DNA from: Adenanthera pavonina
Lineage: Eukaryota; Streptophyta; Magnoliopsida; Fabales; Fabaceae
Assembly (NCBI GenBank): GCA_026686845.1
Contig: JAIVEN010000016.1
Span: forward strand, 1,009,501-1,073,500
DNA: 64,000 nucleotides
Reading direction: 5' to 3'
Part shown: positions 12,203-22,660 of the stretch, piece by piece
How the letters are laid out: every line of letters starts with the position of its first letter
Numbering within the stretch: position 1 is the first letter of the stretch
The notes under the pieces: model-generated
What the model was told of the DNA's origin: nothing
What the model saw: the letters and a program-made list of their open reading frames with translations, nothing else
Databases searched by the model: none
Translations under genes and position numbers: made by a program

Positions 12203-15200
12203 CTCTTTCCCCCTCACTTTTATCAAGTTGTGAAAATGAGATCGACTGTCAGATTTCTGGTACAGTTCTTGCATTGACTGATCCATAAATCTTGCCAACA
12301 AGAAGTTGCATCAAGACGTAGCCTAATAATCGACTCACATGTTACTCATCAAAGATTCAACCCGTCAAATTCTTTCTGTATGATATTTCAGTTCGAGAAG
12401 ACTTCCAGAGACCCCAGGACAAAGGAGCAGAGAACAATTTGTCAATGAATGTATAAGCAAACTAAACTGCTATCAGTTCTTACAACCTCTGAAACTTCTC
12501 AAGAGTCCCAGAATAATGCTTGATAGAAACAATTCGGTCCACTTGGTAGGAAGTGACGATGCATTAACTAGCAAAGAATATAAGCATATTTAGGATAAAC
12601 TTCAGGATAATCAACAAAAAGCAATTATCCTTTCGAACCCAGCCAGGAAATAAGAGAGTGGTGCCACCTAAATAAACCCGCAAGTTGTTCATCAAAATCT
12701 CAAATCCATAGAGAGGAATTAAAAACAAAACCACACCATACATTTACCCAAAAAGCTGTACTAAGCAAAACCGAGGCGACCCGCCTCAAAATGCTGACTC
12801 ACACAGCAAAAGAATATCTCAACTTCTAGGCAAAGGAGATAACTCCTCCAACGTCTGCCAATTTCCACGAATCAGACCATCGATCTCAGACAAAAAGAAC
12901 TGTAAGCTTAACCCTTATCGAAAGGTGGTGACATTCAAAGAATCACACTGACCGACAAATTATTGATGAGGGAAGGCAACGGTGGTAAATGTTAAAGAGA
13001 CATGCAAGATTCTGTCTTGAATTGTGGGTTTATTAATGAACAAGCATACAAGGAGACAGGAAAGAGAGAGACAACTTTCCCTTTCAGAATGCTGAAGTAT
13101 TTGAGTGATCATCTGCAATTGGATGGGATAGAATCAAGAGTTGTTCGGTGCACGGACTTCGGCTTTCGGATTCGCAATTTTGTTGCTCTTTCTTTGCGTC
13201 CGTTTGCCCCAATTACCCACTTTCTTTTTTAGCAACAAACAACAAAAATTTTTAATGCATTTATTTTCCCAAGTATTTCACTGGTCACATTCGATGTAGA
13301 ATTCATTTTTTCGGGGCCTTTGTTTTTTTAATATAAATGCCGCTTGGCGGACTCAAAATTTTAATTTTACAAAAGTTTTTTTTATTACTGAATTTTTTGG
13401 GCCAAACACAAGTTCGTATTATTAAACAAGATAATATACTCCTAAATTTATTCTTTTTTGGGCACAAATACTAAGAGCTAAATTAGTATTAAAGAAAAAT
13501 TAGGGAAAAAAAAAAAACGGAGAAACAAACATACAAGCAATCAATCCCCTGCAATTACTATGTAAGAACAGAATTCTGGTTTTTCCATCCAATCTAACCC
13601 ACATAATTTTTCCGCCCTTGTAATTGAATTTTTTTTTTTGGTTTAAGGTGGTAGCAGGAGGGATGTTGCACCACCCTTTTTTTTTTTCTTGAAGAAATGG
13701 AATAGAGTGGAATGGCCAAAAGAAGTAGGCCATTATTTGGATGAATTTTTTTATAATAGAATGTAATGGTAAGAGGGGGCTTCCCAAGTCATCTTTAGTC
13801 ATCCAAAACTCAATTTTTATTATTCCTTCATATTAGGGGTCATGGATGGATGACTTGAGTTTTATATTATATTTACAAAATTACTCCAATTCATATTAAA
13901 GCACATTTATCTCCAATAATATTTATTATTGATATCTTCTTCATCACTTCCATTTTCTTCATTATATAGAATTATATGGACTAGCACATCACGGGCCGGG
14001 CCTAATACAGGTCTAGTCCAAAAGTCCGTTTATAAAATGAGCTGTGTTTTTTCAGCCCGGCCCATATGGACTAGCCCATCACGGGCCAGGCCTAATACAG
14101 GTCAAGCCCAAAAGCCCGTTTATAAAATGAGCCGTGCTTTTTCAATCCCACCCCATATTCAACGGGTTATAGGCATGCCTATGGGCATGTATTTTTTTAA
14201 TTTTTAATCTAATTTAATATTTACAAAATAATATAAATTTTTTTCATATACATAATTATTTAAATGAACACAACTAAAACTAAATATATATTAATTATCA
14301 ACATCATCATTTATCATTACCACTAAAATCATTAACTAAGAAAAATATTTAAAAAATTATTAAAAAAAGAAAAATAGGCTAAACGGGGCAGCCCACAGCC
14401 CATGTGGGTCAACCTATTTTTTGACCGGCCCAAATGGGCTCGGGCTCAAAAGCCTGTTTCTTATAAAAGCTCCCAAATTTATAGTTCAGCCCATTGTTTT
14501 CTTCGGGTTAAACGGAGCAACTCACCAGGCTTAACTCATATTCCCAGCTCTAAGAATTATCCCCTGATCTATTAATTACATTGAGCTATCCTTCCAATCT
14601 CTTCATAATGTAAGGATTTTTTTTTTCTATTAGGGACTTTGAATTTAAAAATGGTGAATAATCTTTTTCCTTAACAAATGGTAATTGTAATCTTATATAT
14701 TTATAAATAATAACAAACAAAAAAAATCTTATTGCGAAGAGGCTACTTAGGAAAAAATATTTTAAGTTTATTAAAAAACATTTTGTACTTTTTTAATTTG
14801 AAGTAATTTTATATTTTTTATCTAAATTAAATTATAAGAATAATATGAGAAAGAAAATGTTATAAATCATTCCGCTTCATTAATTTTATAATAACTTTCA
14901 AATAATTGCTAGATGAAACCGTGCTCATTTCTGTCTTAAAACTCTCAAACAATGGAACATTATATTTTCTTCCATTCTATTCTATTCCATTCCACTTTGT
15001 TCTATTAATGACCATTTCATTCTATTTCATACTAAACCCCCAAACATACTCTTAATCCATAATTGAATTTATTTCTTCGTTGTTATGATTATGAGTATGG
15101 CTATGGCTGGTATCTAGAACGATTTTTTTTTCGATGGAATTTGAAATGGACCTTATGAAAGCTTAAAGAAGCCCAATATAAACGGCTTGTAAGTATATGG

Positions 15201-16028
15201 GTTTGACCATTTACTTATTGGGATAAATAAATGGTCAGAAAGTGACTAATGTTAAGGGATTAGCTTAACTGAAAAACATAATTTTTATTGATTCATAAAG
15301 AATATTTAATGATAAAAAATAAATCACATTATTTCTGGCTTATAAATAATAAAATTTAATATACATTTTATACTTTATAAATGTGTTTTTACTGTACATT
15401 ATATTTGAGAAATGAGTTGTAATGTTCATGTTTTTTTAACAGGACTTGCTATTGCTTTTGTAATGATGATATTGAATTATATTGATTATTGATAATTATA
15501 GTAATAATAAAGCCTATTTTTTATGGTTGTATAATCATACATTTAAAAAATAAAGTTAATGTAATTTGTGCATATTTTTTATAGTTATTTTCAAACATAT
15601 TATATGCAATCCAATTAAGTCTGAGAGTAAAAAAATATTAATAGAGATATAACTAAGCACGTTTTTGCAGACGTTACATTGAGTTTGGAAAATTAATCAT
15701 ATTACTCATAACTCATGAATTTTTGTTTTTTGGCCAAAGAATAATGCGTTGATTTTATTATATAAATTGATTGATTGATATTGATGCATGAGGTGGAGGG
15801 TTGCTATGGGAGGAGGGAAGAAGGTAAGTAAGGGCTATGAAGAGAGTTAATAATTCAGCTTCAGCCACATCGATCACTTCACACCACTTGAGTCTTGACC
15901 CTTTCCCACTCAACATGTCCCTGACTTTTGGCTCTCTTCTCCCCTTTACTTTAATCTCATTCCCTTTTTGTTTTTCAACTTATGACTCTGCTTCCAATTA
16001 ATATATATATATATATATATATATTTTA
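12203..16028. other. DUF639 leader/promoter, then a composite repeat block
   Basis: About 12203-13000 is the probable leader and promoter of DUF639. From about 13726 to 15052 the two ends resemble each other in inverted orientation: an ATTTGG...ATAATAGAATGTAATGG stretch on the left, and the reverse complement of the right end, GTTTGG...GAAATAGAATGAAATGG. This suggests an old terminal-inverted-repeat element into which a GGGCC-rich repeat (13975-14560) was inserted. The remainder is AT-rich spacer with no gene. A (TA)n run (about 16002-16024) borders the LTR element that follows. Confidence 0.45.
13975..14154. repeat. 90-bp tandem duplication inside a GGGCC-rich repeat
   Basis: Two adjacent copies, 13975-14064 and 14065-14154, each start TATGGACTAGC and share CATCACGGGCC, CCTAATACAGGT and CCGTTTATAAAATGAGC. 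They differ by scattered substitutions. The block continues to about 14560 with more AGCCCA/GGCCCA words and appears to be the inside of a decayed DNA element rather than coding sequence. Confidence 0.8.
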
Positions 16029-17761
16029 TGTAGAACGGGGTGAGAAAAGGGTAGAAAATAAATTAGAAGGGGAAAAATTTGAGAAAAAGAGGAAAACTCA
16101 CTTAACAACTCTCAATAATCAATTAATAATATTCAATCAATAGGAAAAGTTAGTTACAACTAGAGTTTTTAATGTTTATTTATAGAACCTTAAATCTTAA
16201 TTTAACTAGGATCCTAAAATAGTTTAAATCTAAAAGATAAATACTAAATTATATTCTAAATATAAGATAAAGATAAATCTAAATAAAATAATTAAATTAT
16301 AAATTTAAAATAAATTAAATCTAAATAATATAATAATTATTTAAATCCTAAAGATAAAGAGCTGGCTCAAGTTGCTGCTGCTCATTCTGCCAATACTTCT
16401 TGGCAAACCCGACAAGCTTCATTTTAGTAAAACGAATTCGATGCACATTGCTCATCTCATACCATTCAAAATAGTCATACATGCTAGCCAACCAATTCAA
16501 GAAGGCGCTTGAATCTAATTGGCCATCGAACTTAGAAGCATCAACTTTGACCTTCTTAAAGATGTCATTTAGCTGAGTTTGTCTATAACCTCCTCTGTGA
16601 TTTCTAGGAGGTGACTCATATCTTCAGTTATAGTAATCTCTTGATTCATGATCAACCCACTGATCTTCTACATAGTCTTGCTAGGAGTCAAAAATTATGT
16701 GAGTGGGATTCCTGAAACTCCTATGTCTGTTACCATTAGCAAACTGCTGATTCCCAATAGGTGGAGGTCTTGCATTACTAGGGGAAGTAGTGTATTCATT
16801 CCCTAAGTTGATTTCTCTACAAACCTTTAAACTTTCAACTGTAGCTTCTGTTGTATATTGTTTGTCTGTGCCTTTTATGGTTTGCGCAAGGTCTTCAAAC
16901 ATCTTCCTTAATTCTCCAATGCCACGGTTTGTTTCCTCAATCCTTTGGTTCATATTCTGATTCACCGTCGCAATTGCTTGATCTATGTATTTTGTGCTGC
17001 ATCTCTTAGCTTCCTCAAGTTGATTTTGAGTTATTTGGGAGTTTTTAGCTATGTTAAATCCTAAAAATATTTGCTACTAGTTAGAAACAAAGTAAGAATG
17101 AAAGAAATCATGCGAAAATACCTCGGAAACAATGAAAAAAACACAATATGATGAATCTAGTACTATAGCGAGTGGGGCGCATGAAGCATGTGCAGGGAAG
17201 TTGGCCGGTGCGTGAGGGCACGTGGTCGGGATGCCAGTGACCGCGTTTGGTAGACGGCCGGGTTTTCGCTGGCGAGGCCACCGGTGGCAGTGGTGGAATG
17301 ATCGGACATCAACAACAACGAGTTCTGGTTTTGGTAGTGAAGTTGTTAGGGTTCCAGCGAGTTTTATGGTGGTTTTCCGGTTAAGGGAGTTTGTAAGGGC
17401 GTGGGGAAACCTACTTTGATATTAAATTGATGTAAAAGGGGGTAGGAAAAGGACAAAAAATAGATAAGAAGAGGAGAAATTTAAGAAAAAGAGGGAAACT
17501 CACTGAACAACTTTCAATAATCAATTAATAATATTCAATCAATAGGAAAAGCTAGCTACAACTAGAGTTTCTAATGTTTATTTATGAAGTCCTAAATTAT
17601 AATCTAACTAGGATCTTAAAATAATTTAAATCTAAAAGATAAATCTTAAACTATATCCTCTATATAAGATAAAGATAAATCTAAACAAAATAATTAAATC
17701 ATAAAGATAAAATAAATTCAAAATAAATTAAATCTAAATAATCTAATAATTATTTAAATCA
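16029..17761 (-). mobile_element. Non-autonomous LTR retrotransposon with gag remnant
   Basis: Two direct repeats flank about 1.1 kb: 16029-16348 and 17431-17761. They share long runs such as CAATAATCAATTAATAATAT and start TGTAGAACGGGG and TGTAAAAGGGGG; the right copy ends in CA, the left one has lost it. The element reads on the minus strand, because the gag-like frame is on that strand (see 16360-16965). Just inside the upstream LTR, at about 17418-17430, a degenerate TATCA-type primer-binding site may exist. No polymerase, protease or integrase is present: gag runs almost straight into the downstream LTR. No target-site duplication was found, but both outer edges lie next to (TA)n runs, which would hide one. 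It is probably a Gypsy-derived, large-deletion element. Confidence 0.8.
16360..16965 (-). pseudogene. Gag-like remnant of the LTR element
   Basis: An open stretch at 16965-16681 encodes a charged, probably coiled segment (RIEETNRGIGELRKMFEDL) and stops at a TAG at 16681. The same strand continues past the stop with KVDASKFDGQLDSSAFLNWL, then YDYFEWYEMSN and KYWQNE, the layout of the retrotransposon gag domain of Ty3/Gypsy elements. The stop codons mean it makes no full-length Gag. It lies entirely between the two LTRs. Confidence 0.75.
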
Positions 17762-19173
17762 TAATTGTCTAATTATTTTTTCTGAATCATATATATATAT
17801 ATATATATTGGCTTCTTTTTTAAAAGCATTTTATTTATTATTTATTTTGGTGGTATCAGGTGCCTTCTCAGCTAACAACTTCCACTTTCACCTCCATCCC
17901 TGAACTTGCCCATCCATCTTCTATTCCTCAATTCCTCCCCCCTCCCAACTACTGTGCCCTCCTCATCTGAATACATCCATCTATGATTAGGGACCCTTTT
18001 AGTTCCTATTCATGTATGCTACCAAAGACCTTTGGTCAAAAGTGGGTCAACTAGAGTTTTTTTCTCGGATGAAGCTTAGCTAATGCTTATTATCATTTCC
18101 CCACTTTGCTCCATCCTCTTTTCAGCATGCTCTGCCCCACTCAATCTGTCCTCTTCTCCCCCATTCCATTAACACATACAATGCATCTAACCCCTCCTCC
18201 CTCTCTAAACAATGACATCAATATATGTTGTAATCTTCTAAATATTTCTCCTCCCCTCAATCATTCACTTCATGTATTGGCAACGTCCACTAGATTTTAT
18301 GAATTCTTCTGTTTATGTGGGTTCCATTCACTTGGATTTCCCTTCAACTTTGTCATATTACTACAATTTGTTGCAACTTCATTCCTTTAAACCACTTGTT
18401 ATATTGCTATATTGTTGTTGCCCTTGGTCCTACAAAGACATGGACTTCCTGGTTGAACCATGATGCGAGCATTTTGGTCTGCCTTCATCTGTCTAAACTT
18501 GATGGAACAAACGCCAACTAGCTAATATATATTTTCATGATAGCTTTTGCATGTATCCTTCACCAACAATCCCAAACAAAATTGAGAGATACTGAGTGAG
18601 AAAAAATATATATAATATGCTTTTAAATCAAATAATTGATCCCAAACATTATCTTGGAAATACTAACTTCTTCACTTTTTGTCCTTTCTATTATTTGCTC
18701 TTGAACTAGAATTTTGCCTGTACCATGCACCGAGTAAAAAAGCTTAATATTTAGAGTAAATAGAAAAGACCTTTTTTATACTATTTTTTCAATATTATAT
18801 GTACTTTAAAATTTTTAAGTATTCTAATCAATGTTTGAGCAAGTAACAAATTGGCACTTAACACATTTTTATCACTTTTTGATATAGTAATAGAATAGCA
18901 CTTGTGGAAATCGTCACAATTATTGTTTGAAAGGCAAGTAGCTTTAAATTTATGCAAATATAGTCAGATCTGTAATTGCAACCACACCACTATTGCTTTA
19001 AGGAAAAATATCTGAACTCTATGCTTTTATTGGCTTCCATATAATTTCTTCGCATATTTAAAGGATTGTACAAGAATGTGCACTTGGGCTTATGTAAACA
19101 AATTGATGTTTTACAATGATAGAGCTTCTCCATTTATTGTGTGGTTCATGTGATATAACATCCAAAACTGAAG
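17762..19173. other. Intergenic, no gene seen
   Basis: AT-rich spacer between the LTR element and the bHLH gene. It has a (TA)n run near 17790-17810 and pyrimidine-rich stretches at about 17860-18270. The last few hundred bases are probably the 3' UTR of the bHLH gene. No conserved protein motif was found on either strand. Confidence 0.5.
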
Positions 19174-20760
19174 TCAGAAGGGCCAGGCTGGTTGAAAGCA
19201 AGAAATTATTCCATATCCTTCTCTCCCATATCCGGATAACTCTTTTGCCTCAGATGCCATTGCTCTCTGCCACAAATAAAATCGATACATGAGTTTGCTA
19301 AAGTGGTCAAATATTTATATATCAAACACGTTTCTATATTTACCACCTCTTATCCATCACAACAGTTTGCATATACATGGATGCAGGGGTTATATATTCA
19401 TTTGTACTGTACACTCATATTTTATGCTATTTCACCAGAGGATGAAAAATCTTTAGAACCAATACTTAAATTTTCTTTCTATTAAGATAAGGCCCATTTG
19501 TTCTTGATGATTTTCTTTTTTTTAAGACTAAGCACCTGCATTGTTTCCAAAGCATCTGTCTCTGAATTGAAGTCATAGAAGTTGCTTGCTGCAGTAAGCT
19601 TCATGGAGAGGAACTGCAAGTAAAACCACATGAAACTTGAAATGAAGGATATGTCTCTAACTTTTTTTTTTGGTTAGAAATGAATAAGCTTTTGATCACT
19701 TACCTCTACTTGATGCTGCAAGGATTGGACATAGTTTATGATCTCATCCAACATTACTGCCATACCCATAGTCTGCAAGTCCATTAATGAAAATGATAAT
19801 GAGTGCGACTGTCATGTATATTTTTATACAAAGTGAGCTTTTGTAAAGAGATTTTATTTTACCTTGTAACATCCTGGGACAATGTTCTGCAAGCACCTTA
19901 GCTTCTCATTGATTTTCCCCCTTCTCACCTGAATCACAGAAAATGATAAATCCAGATTAGTCCTCATTCATCTTGAACCAAAAAACATGGAACAAGGTTA
20001 AGTTCATTGAGTCTTTCCATATTTGATTATTGAAACATGATTAATTTTATTGAAAGTTTCTTGATTTGAAAAAGAAAGAGAAAAAGAGATTTAAGAATTG
20101 TACCCTTTCTGCTAAACTGTGACTATCAAAAGCTTGACCTCTTTTGGCTCTAACATGAACCACTTCCTTTGGTTTCTCCTCATCTGTTACATTGCTTTTT
20201 ATTCTCTTACCTCTTCCAGAACCCTGTAAGCATGCCAAAATAAATTAATTAATTAATTAAACAACTAGCCTCTGTCCTGCTTATACCAGCATATAAGTTA
20301 AAAAACCAAATTCAAAACATATTACATTCTCTTTATATTACTGTACATAAAAAATAAGAGCTGAAGAACTTACATTTTTCATTTTGCTTCCACTCTCAGA
20401 AACTGCAGGAGTTGAATTTGCAGAACTGGTCACTGGCATATCCATTGGTTTCCTCTTTTTACTTTCATGGATTTCATTTTCTACAGGAAAACTAGAAAGA
20501 GAAACCGGCACAGCATTGTGGTTGACGTGATGGACTGGGCTAGGAAAATTTTCCTCCGAGTTTCGTGGAAATTGAGGTTCTGGGGAGCCCAAGAAGGTGT
20601 CAAAGGAGAAAGGCATCAAGCTCTGAAAATTCAGATTTGAGTTGTCCAGGACACGTGGATTCATCCCTGTGAATTGGTTTATCATTTCCATGCTTGGATC
20701 AATATCTAGGAAATGAAAGGATGATCTAAAGCCTTGCAAATCTGATGTAAATTCAGCCAT
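19174..20760 (-). CDS. bHLH transcription factor, BEE/CESTA clade
   Basis: Six exons join in frame to 270 aa: 20760-20374, 20223-20104, 19928-19863, 19772-19704, 19613-19536 and 19266-19174. The acidic, Ser/Asn-rich N terminus (residues 1-150) begins MAEFTSDLQGF. A basic region follows with VRAKRGQAFDSHSLAERVRR; the H-E-R residues that contact E-box/G-box DNA are present. Helix-loop-helix motifs RCLQNIVPGCYK and GMAVMLDEIINYVQSLQHQVEFL follow, then a tail ending CFQPAWPF. The basic region reads RRGKINEK rather than the commoner RREK. The family (BEE1, BEE3, CESTA) acts in the nucleus in brassinosteroid-regulated growth. A TATA box on the minus strand lies at 20829-20837, about 70 bp upstream of the ATG. 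Placement next to an R2R3-MYB of the MYB62/116 type recalls the Arabidopsis CESTA-MYB116 pair. The exact orthologue is not resolved. Confidence 0.9.
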
Positions 20761-20828
20761 GTGAATCCAAACAACTAAGTTTCTTAGAGGCTGAAGTGGT
20801 TGGTATCTGGATAATGTGGGAGAGACAG

Positions 20829-20837
20829 CTATTTATA
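20829..20837 (-). promoter_or_regulatory. TATA box of the bHLH gene
   Basis: The minus strand reads TATAAATAG here, a canonical plant TATA box. The bHLH start codon is at 20760, which leaves room for a transcription start near 20800 and a short leader of about 40 bases. Confidence 0.6.
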
Positions 20838-21914
20838 TTGTGGGATTGCAACTGCATTCATGAAATGAGAAAGCTCAAGCTTGAGTAGTTATGTCCCCTT
20901 GGTTGGTCCCACGAACAGGGAAATTTGTACACTAAAAATATGGGCCCCATGTTTTGGGAGAAAAGCACTGCTTGCAGTGGAGCTTTTGGACCCTTTTACG
21001 GATCCCTTTCCTTCCTTTGTTATCTATTATCTAACTCTTATTGTAGCTTTTTAATGGGAAAAAGGCATGTGTTCCTATTGGTGGGAAAGCACAGTCTAGG
21101 TGCAAAATCTTCCAAAATATAAATATCATGAGTTTCTTCTCTTCCGCTTTCATTTTATGTCTTTCTTTGGGGGAACTTCCTTTTTTTATTTCTTTAGTGT
21201 GAATTGTGTGAGCAATACAATGTAATGTAATTTTCATTATAAATACCCTCTATTATTGCAGGCAAATTCATTTTCATGTTTCTCAAACTATTTCAATACA
21301 CTAAATTTATAAATAATAAATTCAAGACCTCAATACTGTCAAATTGAGATGATTGTAGACAATGCTGCCGCAGCAAGCGTTCATAGAATAATTTATAATG
21401 GTTTCCATATCACAATTTTCTTCCCTGGGTCAGCTACAATTTTTCTCAGCTTTAGTGTACACAGTCATATTACGATGTGATATTTTCTTGACTATTTTGA
21501 AAATGGTTTGTCCAAACTTGTGGCCAGCCCCATATATATAGCTATCGTGCTTTACATGTTTCAATTCCATGAGCCTCATGCCCATCCTCCACTCCCTTTG
21601 TAAAGTAGCAACGTTGTTGAAAGCAGAGTTTGATTCATAATTGAGCAAGTAAAGAGAAAGTAAGAAGGAGATTGATTTCTTGGCTAGCAAGCTATGTTAA
21701 GAAGATGAGGTTGCTGTTGAACCTTTCAATTACTACTGTGTGGCCATGCACTTTTATTACTACTTGCAATATGTTTGCCTTTGATTTGGACTGATATTTG
21801 AGAAATGAATGAACCAAACTTGACAACAACTCTTATGAAATGTGGGATGTGTGTTTGGCATATGGCAATTTATTAGTCGTCATGAAGGGTTATATTCCTG
21901 TAGATATTACCCTC
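20838..21914. other. Intergenic, upstream of the bHLH gene
   Basis: Promoter region of the bHLH gene followed by AT-rich spacer. No gene was recognised. Short open frames here have no conserved motifs and average base composition. Confidence 0.4.
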
Positions 21915-21917
21915 TTA

Positions 21918-22657
21918 CGTATTGTTTGGTTGAGGGGAAATTGGGGGAAGAGAAAGGAAGGGGAGGGATTTTGCTCCCCTCCCCCTGTTTGGCAACCAGA
22001 AAATTGGATGAGGGAGCGTAAATGTTACTACAATTTTCTCTTCCTCCCCTTCATATATTTTTCCCCCAAAGTAGGGTAATTTGAGGGGAAAATATGGCAT
22101 TGTATCAAATCTGATCAAAATACCCTTCACTTTTTTATAACTCAACCTTGCAATATACTGGACAGTCTTGTCACGTTTCTCCTCTGTTTCACTCTTAAAA
22201 TATGAAATACCTTAATATATATATATATATATAGTGATATACATGCATGAAGTCACGAATATACACAAACACATTCATATATTAACATATACAATCATGA
22301 TTGAGATTAAGAAAAAAAGAAGAAGACATATACAATCATGGTTGAGGTTGAGAAAAAAAAGAAGAGCATTTCCTTGTGATTAAGAACGTTAGTTAATATT
22401 CAAGTAAAAAAAAATTCTCTTTTTTTAATATAGAAAGGAAATATTAACTTATAAACCAAGTTATAATGGTCAATTTATAATTATTTTTTATTCCTTCCCC
22501 TTCTAAACCAAACAAAGTAACATTAAAATTCATTCATTAAAATTTCTCATTTTCTCTTCAAACGAGATAAAATTAAAATCTTTTTTTTTTCCTTTCCTTT
22601 CTTTCCCTCTATTAAAATCTCTTCCTTCCCTTCCCCTCCTTTGAACTAAACATAGCC
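21918..22657. mobile_element. PIF/Harbinger (Tourist-like) element, candidate
   Basis: The left end reads CGTATTGTTTGGTTGAGGGG and the right end, reverse-complemented, reads GGCTATGTTTAGTTCAAAGG; about 10 of the first 14 bases match. Purine-rich GGGGAAG stretches follow on the left, with matching CTTCCCC on the right. The 3-bp direct repeat TTA flanks both sides (21915-21917 and 22658-22660), the usual target for this superfamily. The 740-bp interior codes for nothing recognisable and holds a 41-bp tandem duplication. Confidence 0.55.
22285..22366. repeat. 41-bp tandem duplication
   Basis: Two adjacent copies, 22285-22325 and 22326-22366, start ACATATACAATCATG and end in a GAAAAAAA-GAAGA run. 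They differ at a few A/G positions, so the duplication is not recent. Confidence 0.75.
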
Positions 22658-22660
22658 TTA

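Noticed and set aside
17222..17419. Trp/Arg-rich plus-strand frame in the LTR element
   Set aside because: It lies antisense to the element's leader and has no family match; GC-rich leader DNA explains the composition.
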